Shown piece by piece: positions 1-10,009 of a DNA stretch of 64,000 nt; within the stretch, counting starts at the first letter, position 1; each line of letters begins with the position of its first letter. Source of the stretch: Roseococcus microcysteis (GTDB lineage: Bacteria; Pseudomonadota; Alphaproteobacteria; Acetobacterales; Acetobacteraceae); the NCBI RefSeq assembly GCF_014764365.1, contig NZ_CP061718.1:2806501-2870500 (forward strand), given 5' to 3'. The position numbers were made by a program, and so were the translations under genes. Under the pieces are notes generated by a model. That model was given only the letters and a program-made list of their open reading frames with translations, was not told where the DNA came from and did no database searches.

Positions 1-1
1 C

Positions 2-1231
2 CGCCCGCTGATGATCAACCGCACGCCCGCCTTCATGTTCCGCAGCGTGGGCCTGACGCGCGACAATGTGGAGCAGAACGTCCGCCAGACCGGCGATTTC
101 GAGGTGCAGGTCACCTTCAACCAGGCCTATGCGCCCACGCTGATCCAGAACCTGTTCACGGCCAACATCGCCTCTGTGCTGGACAGCCGGCTGGTGCAGC
201 AGAATGCCGGCGACGACATGGGCAACAGCTGGCTGAACCGCAACTCCGCGGCGTCCGGCGCCTACCGTCTCGTGCGCTACCAGCCCAATGAGAGCTATAT
301 GCTGGAGCGCAACGACCAGTGGTGGCGTGGCCGCGCCAACCTGCAGCGCGTCATCGTCCGCCATGTGCCCGAGGCCGCGACGCAGCGCCTGCTGCTGGAG
401 CGCGGCGATGTGGACGTGGCGCGCAACCTGACGCCGACCGACATCACCGCGCTGCGCGGCCGGCCCAACATCACCCTCGCGGAGTTTCCGCGCGGCACCA
501 TCCAGTATTTCAGCGCCAACCTGACCTTCCCGCTGCTGCAGAACCCGAAGGTCGTCGAGGCGCTGAAGTATCTCGTGGATTATGACGGCATTGCCAACAA
601 CCTGCTGCCGGGCCAGGTCTTCCCGCACCAGAGCTTCATCCCCCGCGCCATCCTGGGCGCGGTGGACACGCGGCCCTACACCTATGACCCCGACCGCGCC
701 CGCCGCCTGCTGGCCGAGGCCGGCCACGCCAACGGCATCGCGCTGACCATTGATACAGCCAACAGCTTCCCCTCGCTGGACGTGGCGCAGACGCTCCAGG
801 CCAGCATGGCCCGCGGCGGCGTGCGGCTGGAGGTGCTGCCGGCCACCGGCGCCCAGGTGCTGGCCAAGTTCCGCGCGCGGAACCACCAGCTCTTCATCGG
901 CATCTGGGGCCTGGGCTATCCGGACCCGCACTACAATGCGGACAGCTTCAGCAGCAACCCGCCGGGCACGGACAACCCGGGCAAGCTCACCTGGCGCAAT
1001 GGCTGGGACATTCCCGAGCTGACCCGCCGCACCGAATCCGCGATGACCGAGCGCGACCAGAATGCCCGCGCCGCCATCTACCGCCAGATCCAGGAGGAGT
1101 TCATGAACACCTCCCCCTTCGCGATCTTCGCGCAGCAGCAGGTGCAGGTGGCGCATCGTTCCAACCTGCGCGGCTACATGGCCAGCTCGCCAGGGCTGTC
1201 GGCCATCTATTGGCTCGCGAACAAGGGCTGA
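2..1231 (+). CDS. Peptide-type ABC transporter substrate-binding protein (5' end outside window)
   Basis: This is the C-terminal part (about 409 residues) of an extracytoplasmic receptor of the SBP_bac_5 family, which captures oligopeptides, nickel or similar solutes for an ABC importer. The frame is open to the window edge, so the true start and the signal peptide lie upstream. The visible part has family features: a YRLVRY-type strand followed by ERNDQWW (about residues 98-110), and a late stretch of the type in which DPHYNADSF and the final segment around IYWLANKG close the second lobe. The gene stops 4 bases before the first permease gene, and four more transporter genes follow in the same direction, so it is the receptor of that importer. 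The substrate cannot be read from the sequence. Confidence 0.9.
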   Translation, partial: RPLMINRTPAFMFRSVGLTRDNVEQNVRQTGDFEVQVTFNQAYAPTLIQNLFTANIASVLDSRLVQQNAGDDMGNSWLNRNSAASGAYRLVRYQPNESYMLERNDQWWRGRANLQRVIVRHVPEAATQRLLLERGDVDVARNLTPTDITALRGRPNITLAEFPRGTIQYFSANLTFPLLQNPKVVEALKYLVDYDGIANNLLPGQVFPHQSFIPRAILGAVDTRPYTYDPDRARRLLAEAGHANGIALTIDTANSFPSLDVAQTLQASMARGGVRLEVLPATGAQVLAKFRARNHQLFIGIWGLGYPDPHYNADSFSSNPPGTDNPGKLTWRNGWDIPELTRRTESAMTERDQNARAAIYRQIQEEFMNTSPFAIFAQQQVQVAHRSNLRGYMASSPGLSAIYWLANKG

Positions 1232-1235
1232 TTCC

Positions 1236-2276
1236 ATGAGCGCCACAATGGGCGGGGCCGGCGCGCTGCGAGGCGCCCGCCGGGGAGGCGAATTCGTCCT
1301 CCAGGTGGCGCTGACGCTGCTGGGCCTGCTGGCCGTCACCTTCTTCATCGGCCGGGTGGTGCCGATCGACCCGGTGCTGGCCGTGGTGGGCGACCAGGCG
1401 CCGCGCGACGTCTATGAGGCGGTGCGCGCGGAGCTGGGCCTCGACCAGCCGCTGTGGATGCAATTCTGGCTCTACGTCCAGAAGATGGCGGTGGGGGATT
1501 TCGGCACCTCGCTGGTGACGAACCGGCCGGTGCTGGACGACATCGCCCGCGTGTTCCCGGCCACGCTGGAGCTGGCCACCATCGCCACCATCATCGGCGT
1601 GGTGCTGGGCGTGCCCATGGGCATCGCGGGTGCGGTGTATCAGGACCGCTGGCCGGACCAATTGGTCCGCGTGATCGGCCTGGTGGGTTATTCCGTGCCC
1701 ATCTTCTGGCTGGGCATCATGGGGCTGCTGGTCTTCTACGGCATCCTGGGCTGGGTCTCCGGCCCCGGGCGGCTCGGCGTCTTCTTCGAGGGCATCGTGG
1801 ACCCGGTGACGGGTGTGATCCTGATCGACGCCGCCATCGCGGGCGAGTGGGAGGTGTTCTGGAACGCCGTCAGCCATGTGGTGCTGCCGGCCGCGGTGCT
1901 GGGCTATTTCTCCATCGCCTACATCGCGCGCATGACGCGGTCCTTCATGCTGGACCAGCTCAGCCAGGAATATGTCATCACCGCCCGCGCCAAGGGACTG
2001 TCCGAGGCGCGGATCATCTGGGTGCATGCGCTGAAGAACATCTCCGTCCAGCTCATCACCGTGATCGCGCTGTCCTATGCGCGGCTGCTGGAAGGCGCGG
2101 TGCTGACCGAGACGGTCTTCGCCTGGCCGGGCCTCGGCCGCTACCTCACCACCGCGCTGCTGGCCGCCGACATGAACGCGGTGCTGGGCGGCACGCTGGT
2201 GGTGGGCGCCGTCTTCGTGGGGCTGAACCTGCTGTCGGACGCGCTCTACAAACTCATGGACCCGAGGGCGCGATGA
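1236..2276 (+). CDS. Peptide-type ABC transporter permease (DppB-like)
   Basis: First membrane subunit of the oligopeptide-type importer, 346 residues, of the DppB/OppB family. One N-terminal membrane segment (about residues 20-40) is followed by the family pattern GLDQPLWMQFW and by five more hydrophobic segments. The cytoplasmic EAA loop, which docks on the ATPase, is at about residues 244-267 (EYVITARAKGLSEARI). The ATG starts 4 bases after the receptor stop codon. Its TGA overlaps the ATG of the next permease gene (ATGA), which indicates translational coupling. Confidence 0.93.
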   Translation: MSATMGGAGALRGARRGGEFVLQVALTLLGLLAVTFFIGRVVPIDPVLAVVGDQAPRDVYEAVRAELGLDQPLWMQFWLYVQKMAVGDFGTSLVTNRPVLDDIARVFPATLELATIATIIGVVLGVPMGIAGAVYQDRWPDQLVRVIGLVGYSVPIFWLGIMGLLVFYGILGWVSGPGRLGVFFEGIVDPVTGVILIDAAIAGEWEVFWNAVSHVVLPAAVLGYFSIAYIARMTRSFMLDQLSQEYVITARAKGLSEARIIWVHALKNISVQLITVIALSYARLLEGAVLTETVFAWPGLGRYLTTALLAADMNAVLGGTLVVGAVFVGLNLLSDALYKLMDPRAR

Positions 2277-3172
2277 GCACCTGGCGCGCACAACTCCTCA
2301 CCGACACCCCCGCCTCGCGCAACCAGGCGCGGCTGGGGCAGCTCTATCGCGGCTGGCTGCAGTTCAAGCGGAACAAGCTGGCCGTGCTGGGCCTGCTGAT
2401 CGTGCTGCTGCTGATCGTGGTCGCTGCCTTCGCGCCCTGGATCGCGACGCATGACCCCTATGCCCAGGACCTGTCGCGGCGCCTGCTGCCGCCGGGCACG
2501 CCGGGCAACTGGCTCGGCACCGATGAGTTCGGGCGGGACACCTATTCGCGCCTCGTCTATGGCGCGCGGATCACGTTGATGATCGTGGTGCTGGTGGCGG
2601 CCATCGCGGCCCCCATCGGCCTGCTGGTGGGCACGGCGGCCGGATATCTCGGCGGCTGGGTGGATGCGGTGCTGATGCGCCTCACCGACGTGTTCCTGGC
2701 CTTCCCCAGCCTGATCCTGGCGCTGGCCTTCGTCGCCGCGCTCGGGCCGGGCATCGAGAACGCCATCATCGCCATCGCGCTCACGGCCTGGCCGCCCTAT
2801 GCGCGCATCGCCCGCGCCGAGACCATCACCATCCGCAACAGCGACTACATCGCGGTGGCGCGGATGCAGGGGGCGCGGACGGCGCGCATCCTCTGGGCCT
2901 ACATCATGCCGCTCTGCGTCGCCTCGCTGGTGGTGCGGGTCACGCTGGACATGGCGGGCATCATCCTGACGGCCGCCGGCCTGGGCTTCCTCGGCCTCGG
3001 CGCGCAGCCGCCCATGGCGGAATGGGGTGCCATGATCTCGGCCGGGCGGCGCTATGTGCTGGACCAGTGGTGGGTCGCCACCATCCCGGGCATCGCCATC
3101 ATCGTGGTCAGCCTCGCCTTCAACCTGCTGGGCGACGGGCTGCGCGACGTGCTGGACCCGCGCAAGTCATGA
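2273..3172 (+). CDS. Peptide-type ABC transporter permease (DppC-like)
   Basis: Second membrane subunit of the importer, 299 residues, DppC/OppC family. The N-terminal cytoplasmic tail is followed by a first membrane helix at about residues 34-58. The family signature GTDEFGRDTYSRLVYGAR comes after the first periplasmic loop, and the EAA loop is near residues 190-213 (DYIAVARMQGARTARIL). I chose the ATG that overlaps the previous stop codon because the preceding open frame is a shadow of the first permease gene. Its own stop overlaps the start of the first ATPase gene by an ATGA. Confidence 0.93.
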   Translation: MSTWRAQLLTDTPASRNQARLGQLYRGWLQFKRNKLAVLGLLIVLLLIVVAAFAPWIATHDPYAQDLSRRLLPPGTPGNWLGTDEFGRDTYSRLVYGARITLMIVVLVAAIAAPIGLLVGTAAGYLGGWVDAVLMRLTDVFLAFPSLILALAFVAALGPGIENAIIAIALTAWPPYARIARAETITIRNSDYIAVARMQGARTARILWAYIMPLCVASLVVRVTLDMAGIILTAAGLGFLGLGAQPPMAEWGAMISAGRRYVLDQWWVATIPGIAIIVVSLAFNLLGDGLRDVLDPRKS

Positions 3173-3996
3173 GCAAGCCGCTGCTGGAGGTCGAGGACCT
3201 CCGTGTCACCTTCCCCACACCGACCGGCCCCTTCCGGGCGGTGCGGGGCGTGTCGTTCAGCCTGGGGCGGGAGCGGCTGGGCATCGTGGGCGAAAGCGGT
3301 TCCGGCAAGTCGGTCACCGGCCGTTCGATCCTGCGCCTGCTGCCGCCCCATGCGCGGCTGGAGGCCAAGCGCCTCAGCTTCGACGGGAAGGACTTGCTGA
3401 CGGCCAGCCCGGGCGAAATGCGCGCGCTCCGCGGCAGCCGCATCTCGCTGGTCATGCAGGACCCGAAATACTCGCTGAACCCCGTGATGCGCGTGGGCGA
3501 GCAGATCGCGGAGGCCGTGCGCGACAAGGGCCCCGGCGCCCGTCGCCGCGCCATGGAGATGCTGGAAGCGGTCCGCATCCGCGATCCGGAGCGCGTCTTC
3601 AACCTCTACCCGCACGAGGTCTCGGGCGGCATGGGCCAGCGCATCATGATCGCGATGATGCTGGCGCCGGAGCCGGACCTGCTGATCGCGGACGAACCCA
3701 CCTCGGCGCTCGACGTCACGGTGCAGATGCAGGTGCTGGCCATCCTGGATGACCTGGTGGCGAAGCGCGGCATGGGGCTGATCTTCATCAGCCATGACCT
3801 CGACCTCGTGTCCTCTTTCTGCGACCGCGTGCTGGTCATGTATGGCGGCCGGGTGATGGAGGAACGCCATGCGCGCGACCTGCGCCAGGCCACCCACCCC
3901 TACACCCAGGGCCTGCTGGACAGCCTGCCCCGCATCGATGACGACCGCGCCGAGCTGCCCACGCTCAAGCGCGACCCCGCCTGGCTGAAGGACTGA
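3169..3996 (+). CDS. Peptide-type ABC transporter ATP-binding protein (DppD-like)
   Basis: First ATPase of the importer, 275 residues. Walker A GESGSGKS is at about residues 41-48, the signature motif VSGGMGQR near 150, and Walker B LLIADEPTSALD near 170, followed by the H-loop SHDLDL. The signature is the GGM variant that is common in DppD-type subunits. The protein is shorter than typical DppD (about 320 residues) and its C-terminal extension after PRIDDDRAELP is brief, so an iron-sulfur type extension is not present. The start is the ATG overlapping the permease stop; the open frame upstream of it is non-coding shadow. Confidence 0.92.
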   Translation: MSKPLLEVEDLRVTFPTPTGPFRAVRGVSFSLGRERLGIVGESGSGKSVTGRSILRLLPPHARLEAKRLSFDGKDLLTASPGEMRALRGSRISLVMQDPKYSLNPVMRVGEQIAEAVRDKGPGARRRAMEMLEAVRIRDPERVFNLYPHEVSGGMGQRIMIAMMLAPEPDLLIADEPTSALDVTVQMQVLAILDDLVAKRGMGLIFISHDLDLVSSFCDRVLVMYGGRVMEERHARDLRQATHPYTQGLLDSLPRIDDDRAELPTLKRDPAWLKD

Positions 3997-4000
3997 CCGC

Positions 4001-4764
<764 letters not shown>

Positions 4765-4774
<10 letters not shown>

Positions 4775-5703
4775 GGGCGCGCCACATACCGTGCCAGCCC
4801 CATCAGCGCGGGCTGGTCATGGATGATGACATGCACGGGGATGCGGGAGAGATAGGCCTGCATCTTGGGCTTGTCCTGGAAGCGGTTCAGGAAGGCCTCC
4901 ACCGGCAGCAGGTCGAACAGCTTCTGGGCCGCGCCGCCGGCGAGATACACGCCGCCGCGCGCGCCCAGCAGCAGCGCCGCATCGCCGCAGAAGCCGCCCA
5001 GCGCGCGCCAGAACACGCCCACCGCCTCCTGCGCCAATATGTCCCCGCCGCGGGCGGCATCGGCGATGGTGGCGGCGTTCTTCGGGCTGCGCTTGCCGCC
5101 ACGCATCTCGGCGAGCGCGGCGTAGAGGCGTGGCAGGCCGCTGCCGGAGAGCAAATCCTCGTTCGACACCGGCCCATGGCTGGGGCGCAGATGGGCCAGC
5201 AGCGCATCCTCCAGCGCGTCGCCGGGGGCGAAGGCGCTGTGCCCGGCCTCGGTGGCGATGGCCTGGCCCGCGGCCATCCCCGCCATGCCGAGGCCCGTGC
5301 CCGGTGCCACCACCAAGAGCGGCGCGCCGGGCACGGCCTCGCCCGCATGGAGGGTGCGGAGATCCTCGGCGGCGAGGGCGGGCAGGGACCAGGCAGTGGC
5401 CTCCAGGTCGTTCAGGAAATCCACCTGGCCGATGCCGAGTTCCTCGCGCAGAGCGTCGCGGTCCAGCACCCAGGGCGCGTTGGTCAGGCGGATGGGCCCG
5501 GCCTCGATGGGCGCGGCCAGCGCGCAGACGAGCCGGGCCAGCGGGCCGTCATGCCCCAGGCGTTGCAGCGCCTGGCGGATGGCCGGGGCGGGGCCGTCAT
5601 GCTCCTTCACGCGCAGGGCGATGATGCGGCCATGCCGGCCGCCCTCGGCCAGGGCGAATCGGGCATTGGTGCCCCCCAGATCGGCGATGAGGGTATGGGT
5701 CAT
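4765..5703 (-). CDS. glk: Glucokinase
   Basis: ATP-dependent phosphorylation of glucose to glucose-6-phosphate, in the bacterial Glk family (not ROK). The 312 residues have the usual length. The phosphate-binding motif DLGGTNARF is at residues 8-16. NDLEATAW at about 98-105 carries the likely catalytic aspartate, APGTGLGMAG at about 133-142 is the second nucleotide-binding loop, and EAGHSAF follows at about 152. It is encoded alone on the minus strand, convergent with the peptide importer and divergent from the PhoX-like phosphatase gene, so it is probably transcribed by itself. Confidence 0.92.
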
Positions 5704-5869
5704 GCCGCCACCGTGCCCCAGGGCGCGCCGCGACCCAAGCCATCCCCTTCCGCAACTACATCATCACGCATTCGTCACTGATCCCGCAGCCCAACCGTCA
5801 CGGTGAGCATGGATCAACGGCGTGAGGCGGGGGCGCGTTGCCGCCGCCGGGCCAGGACGAGGCATCCCG

Positions 5870-7891
5870 ATGATCCACTCCCAGCACGACGCCCTTGTAG
5901 ACCTCGAAGCGGGAGACGAGCCGCTGTCCAACCCTTCCGCCAACCCCTTCTTCACCGACATCGCCGCCCAGCGCATGTCGCGCCGCGGCTGGATGGCAGG
6001 CGGCATGGCCGCCTTCATGACGGGCTTCCTGCCTGTCGGTTCCGCCAAGGCCTCGGTGACCGGCCCGCAACCCGCCATCGGCTTCCAACCCGTGCCCGTT
6101 GCGGTGCATGACCGCGTCACCCTTCCGCCCGGCTATTCCGCGCAGGTGTTGATCCCGCAGGGCACCATGCTGGATGGCAGCGCCGGCCGGCCCCTGGTCG
6201 AGATGTCGGGCGAGGAACAGGGCCGCGCCATCGGCGCCCACCACGACGGCATGCATTTCTTCCCGATCGAGGGGCAGGCGCCGGACCAGGGCAGCAGCAC
6301 CGAGGGGCTGCTCGTGCTGAACCACGAATATGTGGAGCCGCGCTTCATGCATGCCCGCGCCGCCGGACTCAGCCTCGGCGCGGGGCGCATGCCGCTGGAG
6401 GATGGCGCCCGCAACCCCGACGAGGTGCTGAAGGAGATCAACGCCCATGGCGTCTCCGTCGTGCGCGTGGCTCGCGGCACCTATGGGGCCTGGAATGTCG
6501 TGGCGGACCCGCGCAACCGCCGCGTCACCGGCGGCGCGCCCATGGAGATCGCGGGCCCGGCGCGCGGCCACGCCCTGCTGCGCACGAAATACAGCCCGGA
6601 CGGCACCCGCACCCGCGGCACCCTCAACAATTGCGCGCATGGCGTGACGCCCTGGAACACCTACCTCACCTGCGAGGAGAACTGGGCCGGCTATTTCGTA
6701 AACCGCACCCAGCCGGAACAGCGGCCGCGCGAACAGGCGCGCTATGGCGTGCCGACCCAGCAGGCCCGCTACAACTGGGACCAGGCGCGGGGCGGGGCGG
6801 ATGAGTTCCTGCGCTTCAACGCCACCATCCAGGGGACCGACGCCACCGCCGACTACCGCAACGAGCCCAATGGCTTCGGCTGGGTGGTGGAAATCAACCC
6901 CTTCGACCCCGCCAGCACGCCGGTGAAGCGCACCGCGCTGGGCCGCTTCGCGCATGAGGGCGTGGTGTTCGGCCCGGTGGCCGAGGGAAGGCCGGTGGTG
7001 GCCTATTCGGGCGACGACAGCACCTTCGAGTATATCTACAAATTCGTGAGCCGCGCGCCCTTCCACCGCGCCACCGCCAATGGCGCGCTGCTGGACGAAG
7101 GCACGCTCTACGTCGCGAAGTTCAACGCGGACGGCACCGGCGAATGGCTGCCGCTGGTGCATGGCCAGGACCCGCTGACCGCCGCCAACGGCTTCGCCGA
7201 CCAGGGCGAGGTGCTGGTCAACACGCGCCTGGCCGCCGACACGGTGGGCGCCACCAAGATGGACCGGCCGGAATGGGGCGCGGTGGACCCGGTGGATGGC
7301 CGCGTCTACTTCACCCTGACCAACAACAGCCGCCGCACCGAGGCGCAGGTGGACGCCGCCAACCCGCGCCCGCGCAACGCCTTCGGCCAGATCGTCCGCT
7401 GGCGCGAGGAGGGCGACGACCACGCCGCCACCCGCTTCGCCTGGGACCTCTTCGTGATCGCGGGGCCGGAGGGCGACAGCCGCGTGACCGGCGAGGCGGC
7501 GCTGACCGCGGACAACATCTTCGCCTGCCCCGACGGGCTCTGGTTCGACGCGGACCGGCGCCTCTGGATCCAGACCGATATCGGCGAGAACGAGCAGCTG
7601 CGCGGCCCGCTCGAGCCCTTCGGCAACAATGCCATGCTCTGCGCCAACCCCGTGACGGGCGAAATCCGCCGCTTCCTCACCGGGCCTGTCGGCCAGGAGA
7701 TCACGGGCGTCGTCACCACGCCGGACCGCCGCACCATGTTCGTGAACGTGCAGCACCCCGGCGCCACCACCCCGGCGGCGGACTTCGCCGCGGGCCGGGT
7801 GAACAGCACTTGGCCGGATGGCGAGGGGCGGCTGCCGCGCTCGGCGACCATCGTCATCACCAAGAACGATGGCGGCGTGATCGGGACCTGA
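5870..7891 (+). CDS. PhoX family alkaline phosphatase-like protein (DUF839)
   Basis: A 673-residue secreted protein of the PhoX/DUF839 family, whose characterised members are Ca2+/Fe-dependent phosphomonoesterases. I chose the ATG at 5870 over an upstream in-frame ATG at 5822. It is preceded by a purine-rich AGGACGAGG, and the residues added by the earlier start look random. A twin-arginine-like leader (SRRGWMAGGMAAFMTGF, about residues 36-52) fits Tat export of a folded metalloprotein. Family stretches include a GLLVLNHEYVEP segment, NNCAHGVTPWNTYLTCEENW, and DGLWFDADRRLWIQTD near the C terminus. Phosphate regulation is plausible but the upstream box is weak. Confidence 0.88.
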   Translation: MIHSQHDALVDLEAGDEPLSNPSANPFFTDIAAQRMSRRGWMAGGMAAFMTGFLPVGSAKASVTGPQPAIGFQPVPVAVHDRVTLPPGYSAQVLIPQGTMLDGSAGRPLVEMSGEEQGRAIGAHHDGMHFFPIEGQAPDQGSSTEGLLVLNHEYVEPRFMHARAAGLSLGAGRMPLEDGARNPDEVLKEINAHGVSVVRVARGTYGAWNVVADPRNRRVTGGAPMEIAGPARGHALLRTKYSPDGTRTRGTLNNCAHGVTPWNTYLTCEENWAGYFVNRTQPEQRPREQARYGVPTQQARYNWDQARGGADEFLRFNATIQGTDATADYRNEPNGFGWVVEINPFDPASTPVKRTALGRFAHEGVVFGPVAEGRPVVAYSGDDSTFEYIYKFVSRAPFHRATANGALLDEGTLYVAKFNADGTGEWLPLVHGQDPLTAANGFADQGEVLVNTRLAADTVGATKMDRPEWGAVDPVDGRVYFTLTNNSRRTEAQVDAANPRPRNAFGQIVRWREEGDDHAATRFAWDLFVIAGPEGDSRVTGEAALTADNIFACPDGLWFDADRRLWIQTDIGENEQLRGPLEPFGNNAMLCANPVTGEIRRFLTGPVGQEITGVVTTPDRRTMFVNVQHPGATTPAADFAAGRVNSTWPDGEGRLPRSATIVITKNDGGVIGT

Positions 7892-7903
7892 CGCCGTGGA
7901 AAA

Positions 7904-7927
7904 GCCGGCGCCCGCCCGGGCGCCGGC
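7904..7927 (-). terminator. Intrinsic terminator between phoX-like and Bug receptor genes
   Basis: A perfect 11-bp inverted repeat (left arm 7904-7914, right arm 7917-7927) lies between the convergent ends of the phosphatase and Bug receptor genes. Read on the minus strand, the stem is followed directly by four T residues, so it should terminate the receptor operon. On the plus strand there is no T tract, but the stem may still slow transcription from the phosphatase gene. Confidence 0.7.
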
Positions 7928-7933
7928 CCTGTC

Positions 7934-8893
7934 TCAGCCCGCGGTCAGGTTCGCGGTGCGGACGATCTCAGCATAGGTGGCGGTGTCGCTGCGGATGCGG
8001 TCCCGCAGCGCGTCCGGCCCCTGCGCCAGCACGTCAATGCCGATGGCGCCAAGCCGCGCCTGCGTCTCCGGCCGGCGGATGGAGGTGAGGAAGGCGTTGG
8101 ACAGCGCCTCACGCACCGCCGGCGCCGCGCCCTTGGGCATGACCACGCCATACCACGTGTCGGAGAGAAGCTGCGGGAAACCCAGCTCCGCGCAGGTGGG
8201 CACCTCGGGCAGCATGGCGTGGCGCGTGGCGTTCACGATGCCCAGCGCGACCAGGCGGCCATCGCGCAGCCCGGGCAGCACGTCCGGCAGGTTGCCGATG
8301 GAGTAGTCCACCCGCCCCGCCAGCAGATCCACCAGCATGGGGGCCACGCCGCGATAGGGCACGTGCTCGGCGTTCAGCCCGGCCAGGATCTTCAGGTGCT
8401 CCAGCCCCATGTGCTGGCTGGTGCCCTGGCCATTGGTGCCGAAGCTGAGGCCGCGGCCCGGCGCCCGCGCCTTCGCCAGGAAGCCCGCGAAATCCGAGGC
8501 CACCGACGGATGGCAGACCAGGACATGCGGCGTGTAGACCAGCAGGGCCAGCGGTTCAAAATCCGCCTCGGCGTCATAGGGGCGCGGCTGGTGCAGCGTC
8601 TGGTTCACGGTGAAGCTGTTGGCGACCATCAGCACCGTCTGCCCATCGGCGGGCATGGCCTTCACCGCCTGCACGGCGACCAGCGTGCCCGCGCCAGGGC
8701 GGTTTTCCACCACGACATTCTGGCCGAGCAGGGAGGCCGCGCCCTCCGCCACCGCGCGCCCGACCGTGTCGAAGCTGGAGCCGGGCGGGAAGGGAACGAC
8801 GTAGCGGACGGGCGAGGCGGGGCGCCACCCGCCCTGCGCCAAAGCGGGGGTGGCAAGCAGGCCGGGCAGGGCCAGCAGGGAACGACGGCGCAT
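7934..8893 (-). CDS. Bug/TctC family tripartite tricarboxylate transporter receptor
   Basis: A 319-residue periplasmic solute receptor of the Bug (TctC) family, usually binding carboxylates or related small molecules. The leader is MRRRSLLALPGLLATPALAQG, with cleavage expected after AQG/AQ. Typical Bug stretches are RYVVPFPPGSSFDTVGR after the leader, VVENRPGAGTLVAVQAV, FGTNGQGTSQHMGLEHL, and VPYRGVAPMLVDLLAGRVD. The start has a strong GGAGG ribosome site 8 bases upstream. It follows the formamidase gene by about 90 bases on the same strand. No TctA/TctB membrane partner is nearby, which is usual for the many orphan receptors of this family. Confidence 0.92.
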   Translation of the reverse strand: MRRRSLLALPGLLATPALAQGGWRPASPVRYVVPFPPGSSFDTVGRAVAEGAASLLGQNVVVENRPGAGTLVAVQAVKAMPADGQTVLMVANSFTVNQTLHQPRPYDAEADFEPLALLVYTPHVLVCHPSVASDFAGFLAKARAPGRGLSFGTNGQGTSQHMGLEHLKILAGLNAEHVPYRGVAPMLVDLLAGRVDYSIGNLPDVLPGLRDGRLVALGIVNATRHAMLPEVPTCAELGFPQLLSDTWYGVVMPKGAAPAVREALSNAFLTSIRRPETQARLGAIGIDVLAQGPDALRDRIRSDTATYAEIVRTANLTAG

Positions 8894-8983
8894 GAAACCT
8901 CCAGATGAAACAGGAACCTGACCCGCGCGAACGGGCCATGCTGCAATGCAGCAATTCCTGTGCCAGCCGGTGGCGTCAGCGCC

Positions 8984-9934
8984 TCAGAACAGCAGGCCCT
9001 TCTTCAGCAGGCCGTGCACGCCCTTCTCGCCGTTCACGGTCTGCGTCACGTGGAAATCCACCGCCAGCGAGCAGAACTGGTAGGCATCGGCCGCGCTCAG
9101 GTTGGTGCGGCTGGTGATGAAGCCGATCATCTCGCGCAGCGCGCGCTTCATCGCCTCGTCCAGATCCTCGTGCATCCCCATGGAGATGAAGTGCGTGGCG
9201 GTTTCGGCGCGGGGGTATTTGAGGTCCATCCCCTTCTCGACCGTCAGGCGGAAATGCCCCGTAAGGCACATTTCCAGGGCATTGATGCACACCTCGCCAT
9301 CACCTTGCACGCCATGGCCGTCACCCGCGCTGAACAGGGCGCCGGGGGCATGGACGGGCAGGAAAAGGGTGGCACCCTCGCCGATCTCCTTGTTGTCCAG
9401 GTTGCCGCCATGGGCGCGCGGCTCCTTGGTGGAGATGGCACCCCACTCGGCCGGGGGGGCCACGCCCATCACGCCGAAGAAGGGCGAGAGCGGCAGGGTC
9501 ACGCCCGGGCCCACCGGCACATGGCCCGTGCGCTTCTCGCGGTCCACGGGGATGTGCAGCATGCGCTTGTAGGGGAAGTCCTCGGGCAGGGTGCCACCCA
9601 GGGGGCGGAAGCCGCAGAAGCCCCAGTCATTGCCCAGCTCGATCTTCTCGATGTCCACGCGCAGCACGTCGCCCGGCATGGCGCCCTTCACGGCGACGGG
9701 GCCGGTCAGGATGTGCGGCCCGAGGCGCGGCGGGTTGCTGGCATGGATGGCGGCCAGGTGCGCCGGCACCTTCAGCCCCGAGGCCGGGTCCGGCATCACC
9801 TCCGGCCCGCCGGAGACGCATTCGAGGATGACCAGGTCCCCGCTCTCCACCTCGATCAGCGGCTTGTAGCTGGCGTCGAAGGTGCCCCAGCGGATGGTCT
9901 CGGGCGTGGCGGACAGGCGATGAGTGGCGGGCAT
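8984..9934 (-). CDS. Acetamidase/formamidase family protein
   Basis: A 316-residue hydrolase of the FmdA/AmdA family, which releases ammonia from formamide or short amides. Family features are IRWGTFDASYKPLIEVESGDLV at the N terminus (quoted in part: IRWGTFDASYKP), then HILTGPVAVKGAMPGD, GDGHGVQGDGEVCINALE (the conserved acidic/His region) and a terminal region with TSRTNLSAADAYQFCSLAVDF, shortened here to SAADAYQFCSLAVDF. A GGAGAG ribosome site precedes the ATG by 7 bases. It lies between a metallo-beta-lactamase-fold hydrolase gene and the Bug receptor gene, all on the minus strand, so the three may form an operon for uptake and breakdown of an amide. Confidence 0.9.
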   Translation of the reverse strand: MPATHRLSATPETIRWGTFDASYKPLIEVESGDLVILECVSGGPEVMPDPASGLKVPAHLAAIHASNPPRLGPHILTGPVAVKGAMPGDVLRVDIEKIELGNDWGFCGFRPLGGTLPEDFPYKRMLHIPVDREKRTGHVPVGPGVTLPLSPFFGVMGVAPPAEWGAISTKEPRAHGGNLDNKEIGEGATLFLPVHAPGALFSAGDGHGVQGDGEVCINALEMCLTGHFRLTVEKGMDLKYPRAETATHFISMGMHEDLDEAMKRALREMIGFITSRTNLSAADAYQFCSLAVDFHVTQTVNGEKGVHGLLKKGLLF

Positions 9935-10009
9935 GCGCGGCTCTCCAGGGTTCCACTATCCTGTTGCCGAGACGCGCGCGCGGGGTCAATCCGCGCGCGC
10001 ATCAGGGGT

